Assembly (NCBI GenBank): GCA_016195295.1
Contig: JACPZV010000342.1
Span: 1 to 5,853, forward strand
DNA length: 5,853 bases
Direction of reading: 5' to 3'
DNA from: Acidobacteriota bacterium
GTDB taxonomy: Bacteria; Acidobacteriota; Vicinamibacteria; Vicinamibacterales; CAVVIG01
Part shown: positions 1 through 5,550 of the stretch, piece by piece
Numbering within the stretch: the stretch's first letter is position 1
Layout of the letters: every line of letters starts with the position of its first letter
The notes under the pieces: model-generated
What the model saw: only the letters and a program-made list of their open reading frames with translations
Told to the model about the DNA's origin: nothing
The model's database searches: none
Made by a program: the position numbers and the translations under genes

Positions 1-2
1 CG

Positions 3-1328
3 CAGGAAACGGCGGGCGCCGACATCGCGGACGCCATGTCCGTCTATCAACGGGAGCTCGCCGCTCGCCATTGGATCGACTTCGACGATCTCATCGGGCT
101 GGCGGTTCATGTGGCGGCGACGAACCCTGAAATCGCCGCCCTCTACCGAAACCGATTCCGATCGATCTCGGTCGACGAATTCCAGGACGTGGACGAGCAG
201 CAATATCGGCTGCTGACGCTGATCGCGCCGCTCGACGGCAATCTGTGCGTCATCGGCGATCCCGATCAGGCGATCTACGGCTTTCGTGGCGCCGACGCGT
301 CCAGCTTCGACCGTTTCGCGCGGGATTATCCCGGCGCCGCCGCCATGCCTCTCACGCGCAACTATCGCTCGAGCGGCACCATCGTCACGGCGTCCTCGCA
401 GGTCATCGCCCCGTCCGAACCGCATCGGCCGATCGCGGACATCGTCCGCGACATGCACGAGCGCATCACGGTCCACACGTCGCCGACCGAGGCCGCCGAA
501 GCCGAGTTCGTCGTGCAGACCATCGAGCAGATGATCGGCGGGCACAGCTTCTTTTCGATCGACAGCGGCCGTGCCTCGGGGGTCACCGAGGGGACGCTGA
601 GCTTTGCGGATTTCGCCGTGCTCTATCGGACCGGCGCACAGGTGGACGCGCTCTGTGAGGCCTTTGCCCGTTCTGGTCTCCCATTCAAGAAGCACTCGCA
701 CGATCCGCTCACCGGGCAGCCTGTCGTCCAGGCGCTCCTGCGCGAGTGGGACGGCCTCGCGGTCGAAGATGTCGAACATGTCGCGCCTGACGAGACGAGT
801 CCACACGCGCTTGCGGCGCAGCTGAAGGCCGCTGCCGGGCGCCTGACGCAGAAAGATCGCGTGTTTGACATCGCGTCGCAGCAGACCGCGCTGCAGCGAC
901 TCCTGATGCTGGCGGAAACCTGCGCCGGCGATCGCGCGCGCTTCGCCGACGCGGTGGCGCTCGCTGCAGAGACGGATTTCTGGGATCCGCGAGCCGACCG
1001 GGTCGCGCTGCTGACCTTGCACGCGGCGAAAGGGCTCGAATTCGCCGTCGTCTTTATCGTCGGCCTCGAAGAGGGTCTCTTGCCGTTGTATTGGAACGAA
1101 CGTGATGAATCGACGGTCGCGGAGGAGCGACGTCTTTTCTATGTGGGGATGACACGCGCCAAAGATCGGTTGATCCTCAGTCGCGCGTCCGAGCGCCGCT
1201 GGCGCGGCCAGCGGCGAACGCTCGCCGCCTCTTCTTTTCTTGACGACATCGAGCGCGAACTCGTGAAACAGCAGCAGACGGCGGATCGACCGCGAACGCC
1301 GGACGATCGTCAGATGAAGCTGCTCTAA
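3..1328 (+). CDS. UvrD/PcrA-type SF1 helicase, C-terminal part (5' end outside window)
   Basis: This is an ATP-dependent 3'-5' DNA helicase of superfamily 1. The frame is open to the left edge, so the ATG at 36 is probably an internal Met, and the Walker A motif lies outside the window. Counting from that Met, visible motifs are DFDDL (15-19), motif II DEFQD (47-51), motif III GDPDQAIYGFRGA (74-86), motif IV NYRSS (109-113), motif V TLHAAKGLEF (327-336) and motif VI EERRLFYVGMTRAKDRL (363-379). About 215 residues separate motifs IV and V, fewer than in PcrA, so domain 2B is reduced. The block IGGHSFFSIDSGR (167-179) and the ending DRQMKLL resemble, from memory, helicases fused to an N-terminal PHP/endonuclease Q-like domain. 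That fusion is inference, because the N-terminus is missing. No frameshift or deletion is seen. The gene converges on the receptor gene and their stop codons overlap. Confidence 0.93.
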   Translation, partial: QETAGADIADAMSVYQRELAARHWIDFDDLIGLAVHVAATNPEIAALYRNRFRSISVDEFQDVDEQQYRLLTLIAPLDGNLCVIGDPDQAIYGFRGADASSFDRFARDYPGAAAMPLTRNYRSSGTIVTASSQVIAPSEPHRPIADIVRDMHERITVHTSPTEAAEAEFVVQTIEQMIGGHSFFSIDSGRASGVTEGTLSFADFAVLYRTGAQVDALCEAFARSGLPFKKHSHDPLTGQPVVQALLREWDGLAVEDVEHVAPDETSPHALAAQLKAAAGRLTQKDRVFDIASQQTALQRLLMLAETCAGDRARFADAVALAAETDFWDPRADRVALLTLHAAKGLEFAVVFIVGLEEGLLPLYWNERDESTVAEERRLFYVGMTRAKDRLILSRASERRWRGQRRTLAASSFLDDIERELVKQQQTADRPRTPDDRQMKLL

Positions 1329-2584
1329 AACTCGAAGTCGATCGAAAACTGGATGTGCCGTGCCGCCGCAGCCTCGATCGGTCGGCCAAAGCCGTTGAGT
1401 GGCGATGCGAACGGCCCAAACGTCGCGCTCAACTGGGTGATGTTGCTGAGCGCCCGCTCCCACCAGGCCGGCGCTTCACCAGGCTTCCGATCTTCTTCGT
1501 CGCCGATTGGCAGATCGAACAGGGCGCTCGCCACAAACCGATGACGCTCGTCGTACCGTGAATCGGCTCGTTCAGCATCGAGCATGTACGGGTTCGGCGG
1601 CTGTTCCTCAAAGTCGGAGGCGGTGTCGGTCGCGTGCGACCACGTATAGGAGGCGGACCATTCGACCTCGTGCGACAACCGCCGGTTCAGCGTGGCGGAG
1701 AGACCGTGATAGGTCGAAGACGCGGTCGGCTGCAGCTCGAAAATGTCGTTCCGCGACGGATCGAGTCGGGCCGACCCAAACACGGCACGACCAGACTGGA
1801 TGGTCGGTGGCGCCAGATTGACGTTCACCAAACGCGGCAAGTCATGACCACGAACGAACAGATAGTTGACCGACGCGGTCAGATCAGGCGTGATCCCGCG
1901 TTCTACGCCGACGCTCGCTTGCCGGCTCGATGAGTCCCAACCGCCTGATCGAACGGTGTAGATGGACGGCGCGACGTTCGCGAGTGACGCGCCGAGCGGG
2001 GCGCCTTGACTCGCGTTCAAGACCGACGCCGCGGCCGGGCCTTCGACGATCTGTTCGAATCCATGCTGGCCATCAAGCAACAAGGGTCGTTCTGCGGACC
2101 AGCCGTTGCTCACGACCTGGAATTCGCGCACGATCTCGAGCGACAACTCCGTCCGGCTCGCGCCGCTGAACTCGTCGTTGTTGTCAAGGCCGTCGATGGT
2201 GAGCATGTTGCTCCGCGGGCGTAAGCCCGCGAAACTGAATCCGCTGTCCGGCAGCGCGGAGCCCGCCGTCGAACGGCCACCCGGCTGTGATGGCGCAACG
2301 CCGGGCGCGAGGAGCACGAATTCCAGGTAGTGACGGCTGCGCACCGGAAGCTCTTCGACGCGCTCGGTGTCGATGACCGTCGCGACGGACGTCCGCGACG
2401 CGTCGAGCGCCGGCGGGTGCGCTGAAACTGACACCGTCTCGTTGATCGAGGCCGGCGACAGAATCACACGCACGCGCGCGACCTGTGCCACGTTCAGCGT
2501 CAGGTCGCCCTGCTCGAACGGTGCAAATCCTGATAACTCGACACGCAAGACATACACACTCGGCGGAATGTTCGTCAGCCGAAA
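1325..2584 (-). pseudogene. Oar-like TonB-dependent receptor, start missing and internally deleted
   Basis: This is the remnant of an outer-membrane TonB-dependent receptor with a carboxypeptidase-regulatory-like N-terminus. Recognisable sequence begins at FRLTNIPP (2584). Counting from there, residues 1-55 are the end of the regulatory-like domain, about 56-165 the plug (ELPVRSRHYLEF, TIDGLDNNDEFSG, VREFQVVSNGWSAE), and 166-419 barrel strands ending IQFSIDFEF, with the terminal Phe typical of outer-membrane proteins. Only about 419 codons remain, against roughly 900-1100 in the family. The plug jumps straight to a late barrel block (LLLDGQHGFEQIVEG) at about 2089. A second jump at about 1440 joins ALSNI to TQLSATFGPF, removing the usual segment before the last strands. 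Both joins keep the frame. The frame stays open upstream to 2824, but that stretch is not receptor-like and overlaps the DUF5916 ORF. No plausible start or signal peptide exists, so a functional receptor is unlikely as the sequence stands. Confidence 0.85.
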
Positions 2585-2592
2585 ACCACCAC
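2575..2592 (-). other. Out-of-frame join between the DUF5916 ORF and the receptor
   Basis: Reading leftwards on the - strand, the DUF5916 strand ...KPGNDVVVF ends here, and receptor sequence starting FRLTNIPP begins in another frame, within the same 18 bases. Neither the natural 3' end of one gene nor the 5' end of the other is present. This is a breakpoint of a deletion or of an assembly join. Confidence 0.75.
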
Positions 2593-3144
2593 ATCGTTGC
2601 CCGGTTTCAAGATCCACCTGAAACGACTCTGGACACCGAGGAGCCGGGATGCATTGTCGTAGACGTCGAGACCACTGGTGAATTGTCCGTCGCCGGTATC
2701 CCGGCCACCCGACACGTACGGCCGCACATCGAGCCCGTGCCCCTGGCGCGCCCCGTCGAGTCCGGTGAGCTGACCGGCATCGGCCAGATTGCCGATCCAG
2801 CTCGTCACGCGCGCCGCCGCCCATCGGTCCGTCTCGAACAGATGCTTGATCTGCCGCTCGACGTTGAAGCCCCAGAACAGGATTCGGACGTCCGTGCGCT
2901 CGGTCGCCTCCCGGCCTTCGAGCGGCTCGCGCTGCGTCAGCGGTCCGATGGCCGGCGCCTTTTCCCAGTCAGGCTCATCGAGTCGTCCGTCGATGTGGAT
3001 CGTTCCGGTCGTCCGTTGCGCAGTCGCGGTCGGCGTCTCGGCGCGCACGCGGTCTGGTGGCTGCGCCGCGGTCGGCGAGCCACCAAGCCACGCGACAGCG
3101 GCGAGGAACGAGGCGAGGCGCACGCGACGGATCTCGAAGAACAC
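2575..3144 (-). CDS. DUF5916-family envelope protein, drastically shortened
   Basis: The ORF is 189 codons, against about 700-850 in this family of exported proteins with an N-terminal CBM9-like carbohydrate-binding domain and a C-terminal outer-membrane barrel. I chose the GTG at 3144, 8 bases after the preceding stop. A second GTG at 3123 would give a more classic signal peptide (RLASFLAAVAWLGG, then TAAQ). Residues 47-90 are the start of the CBM9-like domain (TIHIDGRLDEPDW, TDVRILF). Residues 91-161 (WGFNVERQIKHLFETDRW, QGHGLDVRPYVSGG) normally lie about 95 residues further on. Residues 162-188 (YDN, LLGVQSRFRWILKPGND) are a C-terminal barrel strand that aligns with the separate C-terminal fragment at 5551-5853. 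Two long stretches are therefore missing, both in frame. The ORF then runs out of frame into the receptor and stops at TGA 2577-2575. It may be non-functional or an assembly collapse. The family's substrate is unknown. Confidence 0.75.
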   Translation of the reverse strand: MFFEIRRVRLASFLAAVAWLGGSPTAAQPPDRVRAETPTATAQRTTGTIHIDGRLDEPDWEKAPAIGPLTQREPLEGREATERTDVRILFWGFNVERQIKHLFETDRWAAARVTSWIGNLADAGQLTGLDGARQGHGLDVRPYVSGGRDTGDGQFTSGLDVYDNASRLLGVQSRFRWILKPGNDVVVFG

Positions 3145-3152
3145 CAGCGGAG

Positions 3153-4130
3153 TCAGCGTGCCTCGTAGATGCGGATTTCGGCTTTCTGGTTGCCCCGATG
3201 CGGAACCGCCAGGTAGAGACGCGACTGCTCCGGGACGAACAGCGACGTGCGGGCACCCGCGGCAGTTGCGACGTGCGCGATGCGAGCGAAACGCGTGGCA
3301 TCCTGTTCCTGAAACACGTCGACGTAGCCTTCGCCCCCGCTGACGTACAGCCGTTTGCGCGCGGCATCGTAGAAGAGATCGTCGGTGTCGCCCACGATAT
3401 CGAAGGATCCAGTCTCCTTGCCGCTCGCCGTGTCGTACACGAGAACCTTTGCCGGCTGACGGCATCCGACGAAGAGTCGATGGTTCGCTTCGTCGAGCGC
3501 CATCGGAAAGTTGGACTTCGCGGTCACGACGGGCCACGTCGCGACCACTTTCATCGAGCGCTGATCGACGACCGCAATCTGACCCGCCGTCGGGACGTTG
3601 ACGAAGATGCGCGAGCCCGACCGTTCGAGCTGAAAAGACTCGGGATGGCCGGCAAGCTTCACCTCGGCCACGACTCGGCCGGCCACGGTCCCGATCGCCG
3701 ACAATGCTCCGCTGCCGTATCCAACGTACAGCCGTTTGGCCGCCGTGTCGTAGCGCACGTTGTCGGCATCATCTCCGAGGGCGGTCGTTCTCGCGACGTG
3801 AAGGTCCGCGCTGTCAAGCCATGAAACGTCTCCGCTCTGCCCGTTCGCCACGGCGACCCGCTTGACGTCCGGAACGATTTGGACGCCCTGCGGCTCGTGG
3901 AAGCTCAGGACGCTCTTCACCGTCGCGTTTCGGAGATCGACGACTTCCACGGTGTTGTTTCCGAGCGCGGCGACGAAGAGCCGCTGCGTCGAGGTATCGA
4001 TCGATAGATGATCGATGCGGCCCTCGACGCGAGGGAGATCGATGGTCTGGAGGAGGCGAAGCGGATCCTGCCCGGAAGCGGGCTGGAACAACATCACCGT
4101 CAGCACCGGGACCGCCGACAGTCTTCGCAT
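3153..4130 (-). CDS. Secreted seven-repeat beta-propeller protein (YVTN/YncE-like)
   Basis: This is an intact 325-residue protein. Residues 1 to about 20 look like a Sec signal peptide (MRRLSAVPVLTVMLFQPASG before QDPL), so it is probably periplasmic or secreted. Seven repeats about 42 residues apart each carry a strand of the type RLFV/RLYV: around residues 41-58 (QRLFVAAL), 82-97, 123-140 (KRLYVGYGSG), 163-180 (SRIFVNVP), 207-223 (HRLFVGCR), 249-267 (KRLYVSGGEG) and 294-310 (SRLYLAVP). This fits a seven-bladed YVTN-type propeller. I see no enzymatic motif, and a binding or scaffold role is inference. The start is supported by a GAAAGG ribosome-binding site at 4138-4143, seven bases before the ATG. 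It is followed after 8 bases by the DUF5916 gene, so translational coupling is plausible. A partial second propeller lies at 5332-5550. Confidence 0.9.
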   Translation of the reverse strand: MRRLSAVPVLTVMLFQPASGQDPLRLLQTIDLPRVEGRIDHLSIDTSTQRLFVAALGNNTVEVVDLRNATVKSVLSFHEPQGVQIVPDVKRVAVANGQSGDVSWLDSADLHVARTTALGDDADNVRYDTAAKRLYVGYGSGALSAIGTVAGRVVAEVKLAGHPESFQLERSGSRIFVNVPTAGQIAVVDQRSMKVVATWPVVTAKSNFPMALDEANHRLFVGCRQPAKVLVYDTASGKETGSFDIVGDTDDLFYDAARKRLYVSGGEGYVDVFQEQDATRFARIAHVATAAGARTSLFVPEQSRLYLAVPHRGNQKAEIRIYEAR

Positions 4131-4159
4131 TGTTGTGCCTTTCAGTTGAATCGCAAGAC

Positions 4160-4174
4160 GTCGATCCGATCGAC
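4160..4174. repeat. 15-bp palindrome in the phosphatase-propeller gap
   Basis: GTCGATC and GATCGAC flank a single C, giving perfect 7-bp arms in the 49-base gap between the phosphatase stop and the propeller start. It could be an operator-like dyad. Its loop is too small for a good RNA hairpin and no T-run follows on either strand. GATC/CGAT-rich words are common across this window, so chance is a real alternative. Confidence 0.35.
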
Positions 4175-4179
4175 CGGTG

Positions 4180-4638
4180 TCAACGCTGTTTCTTCAGCAA
4201 ATCGTCGATCAGATGCTCGACGTGTCGCTTGATCGCGTCTCTGGTTGCGCCGTAACCCTTGTCCTCCGGCACGTCGTCCCACGTGTCGGCTTTGCCGGAG
4301 GCCACGGCGTTTGGCGGCAACGTACACCCGATGGCAAAGATGACCGTGGCGGCGTCGACATCCGTCTGCGCAATCATCGACGGCTTCTGATCCGCCACGG
4401 TCAGGCCGTCGTCGCGCAGCCCTTTCAGCGCGCCGATCGACAGATCCGGCTGAGGATTCACTCCTCGGTATAGGGCCCGAGCGCGAAGGCCTCGCTCGGC
4501 CGCAATCTTGTTGAAGTACGCCGTCGCGATGACGCTCTTGGCGGCGCCATGTTCACAGACAAACACGACCGTCGGCGCCGCCGGCGCCGACGGCTGACCC
4601 ATCGCGAGGCTCACCATCATCAGCATCCGCGCGATCAT
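4180..4638 (-). CDS. Exported low-molecular-weight phosphatase / ArsC-like protein with Cx5K loop
   Basis: This is a 152-residue protein of the low-molecular-weight tyrosine phosphatase / thioredoxin-coupled arsenate reductase fold. The core starts at VVFVCEHGAAKS (24-35), with the nucleophile-like Cys28. The position of the usual phosphate-binding Arg of the Cx5R loop is Lys34. Cys105 in AIGCTLP and the TWDDVPED block (119-126) resemble the second Cys and the aspartate loop of ArsC. The third ArsC cysteine is absent; Cys28 and Cys105 are the only cysteines. The N-terminus (MIARMLMMVSLAMG followed by an Ala/Pro-rich stretch) looks like a short signal peptide, which is unusual for this mostly cytoplasmic fold. 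A GGAG at 4646-4649 sits seven bases before the ATG and supports the start. It lies 33 bases after the LamG-like gene and 49 bases before the propeller gene. Substrate unknown: phosphoprotein, arsenate or another oxyanion are all possible. Confidence 0.85.
   Translation of the reverse strand: MIARMLMMVSLAMGQPSAPAAPTVVFVCEHGAAKSVIATAYFNKIAAERGLRARALYRGVNPQPDLSIGALKGLRDDGLTVADQKPSMIAQTDVDAATVIFAIGCTLPPNAVASGKADTWDDVPEDKGYGATRDAIKRHVEHLIDDLLKKQR
4569..4593. repeat. Perfect 12-bp inverted repeat with 1-bp centre inside the phosphatase gene
   Basis: The arm CCGTCGGCGCCG (4569-4580) is followed by one base and then its exact reverse complement (4582-4593). In the phosphatase mRNA it lies about 45-70 bases after the start codon, in the Ala/Pro-rich end of the putative signal peptide. 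It could form a stem of about 11 GC-rich pairs with a 3-base loop, or a cruciform. It may simply reflect GC-rich Ala/Pro codons. There is no T-run, so it is not a terminator. Confidence 0.6.
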
Positions 4639-4671
4639 TCGAACGCTCCATTCCGCGGTATCAACCGCACA

Positions 4672-5295
4672 CTACTTTCCCGAGTACGTGAAGTCATCGA
4701 ACTCTGTCACCGAATCCGCTTTGGTCCAGACGCCGACCCTCCCCGCGTCCTTGAACGTGACGTCGTCCCAGTCGAGCGCCTTCTTCCCGTCGAACGTCAC
4801 CGCGAAATGACTGCCCTGAAAGTCGACGCGCAGCGTGTGCCACTGATTGGAGGCAACCTTCATGTTCGTGCGCTTCCGTTCGGTGCGCCGCCCGTTGACG
4901 GTGTCGTAGATGGTGACGTTGTCTTCGAGAGCGTTGGCGCGGGCGACGTAGTAGTTGTTCGAGTCTTTCAAGCGCCAGACGACGCCACCTGCCTGGTCCT
5001 CCTTGCCCGAGATCGACTTGAACTTCACTTCGACGACACCATCCTTCAGGTTGGTGTCGTCCTTGAAGCAGACGGGATACGTGGCGACTCCCGACTGCTT
5101 CAGGACGTTCGGCTTGCTGGGCGCGGTGGCGTCGGTCTCGATCGTCCACTTTGCGTCCCCGGTCCCGGTTTTCGTGGCTGTCCAGCCGGTGGGTGGCGCG
5201 CCGGCCTTGAGGTTGTCGAAGTTGACAGAGTCGGCCGCCGCGGCAGCGGCCAGCGCCCCGGCGACGACGAACGGCGTGACTTGACGTGCTTTCAT
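4672..5295 (-). CDS. Secreted concanavalin/LamG-like (DUF1080-like) protein
   Basis: This is an intact 207-residue exported protein. Residues 1-21 form a signal peptide (MKARQVTPFVVAGALAAAAA, cleavage likely near Ala-Asp-Ser). The rest is a single beta-sandwich-like domain related to DUF1080 / concanavalin A-like folds. Conserved-looking blocks are GGVVWRLKDSNNYYVARANA (103-122), ALEDNVTIYDTVNGRR (122-137), QWHTLRVDFQGSHFAVTFDG (151-170) and GVWTKADSVTEFDDF (188-202). The family is seen in Acidobacteriota and Planctomycetota, but a precise activity is not established. Carbohydrate binding or a glycoside-related role is inference from the fold; no catalytic residues can be assigned. The start is fixed by a GGAG at 5302-5305, six bases before the ATG. 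It follows the propeller fragment after 36 bases and precedes the phosphatase-like gene by 33 bases, so co-transcription is likely. Confidence 0.87.
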   Translation of the reverse strand: MKARQVTPFVVAGALAAAAAADSVNFDNLKAGAPPTGWTATKTGTGDAKWTIETDATAPSKPNVLKQSGVATYPVCFKDDTNLKDGVVEVKFKSISGKEDQAGGVVWRLKDSNNYYVARANALEDNVTIYDTVNGRRTERKRTNMKVASNQWHTLRVDFQGSHFAVTFDGKKALDWDDVTFKDAGRVGVWTKADSVTEFDDFTYSGK

Positions 5296-5331
5296 TGGAG
5301 GCTCCGTTGCTGGTTTCCGGTCAGGTCTGGC

Positions 5332-5550
5332 CTACGCTCGGTCGAGGAAGACCGCCGCGCGATGGGTCTGTGGCAGAAGGGCATAGACCTTGTTTCGCGC
5401 AGGATCGAATGCAATTGTGTTCGCTCCTTTCTCCGTCGGAACGGTTTGTCGCAACGTCATCGTGTCGATGTCGAAAACGTCGATGACGCCAGGGTCCCCG
5501 ACCGCCGCGTAGAGATGACGGCGCGCGGCGTTGAGGAACAGCCCGTGTGA
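5332..5550 (-). pseudogene. C-terminal fragment of a second beta-propeller protein
   Basis: Seventy-two codons ending in TAG (5334-5332) encode the last one to two blades of a YVTN-type propeller, starting HGLFLNAARRHLYAAVGDPG and continuing VIDVFDIDT, GANTIAFDPARNKVYALLP and HRAAVF. It aligns with residues from about 251 onwards of the intact propeller at 3153-4130 (DDLFYDAARKRLYVSGGEG, YVDVF, GARTSLF, SRLYLAVP). The fragment begins directly after the TAA stop of the DUF5916 gene and has no start codon or ribosome-binding site before the conserved sequence. About 250 N-terminal residues and the signal peptide are missing. The remaining codons have no frameshift or stop. It is either a remnant of a deletion or an assembly join; as written it cannot make a propeller. 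Confidence 0.8.

Noticed and set aside
1790..1812. Possible additional deletion in the receptor around APPTIQSGRAVFG
   Set aside because: Relatives often have a longer loop here, but loop length varies and the sequence reads smoothly, so I cannot call a breakpoint.
2585..2824. Upstream extension of the receptor frame to an ATG at 2824
   Set aside because: The translation is Arg-rich and unlike any receptor N-terminus, while the DUF5916 frame in the same bases is conserved. The extension is an open shadow frame.
2485..3168. A + strand open frame of 227 codons
   Set aside because: It is antisense to the DUF5916 and receptor blocks, which are recognisable on the - strand; its composition is low-complexity Arg-rich.
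3145..3537. Upstream extension of the DUF5916 frame to a start at 3537
   Set aside because: It overlaps the end of the intact propeller gene in another frame; the GTGs at 3144 and 3123 are followed by a signal peptide.
3057..3824. A + strand open frame of 255 codons
   Set aside because: It lies antisense to the intact propeller gene and has no recognisable motif; the - strand frame has a clear repeat structure and a signal peptide.
4131..4179. Rho-independent terminator between the phosphatase and propeller genes
   Set aside because: The only dyad has a 1-base centre and no T-run follows on the transcribed strand.
4549..5550. A long + strand open frame of 333 codons
   Set aside because: It is antisense to the LamG-like gene, the propeller fragment and the start of the phosphatase gene, has no recognisable domain, and is Arg/Val-rich as expected from the GC-rich complement.
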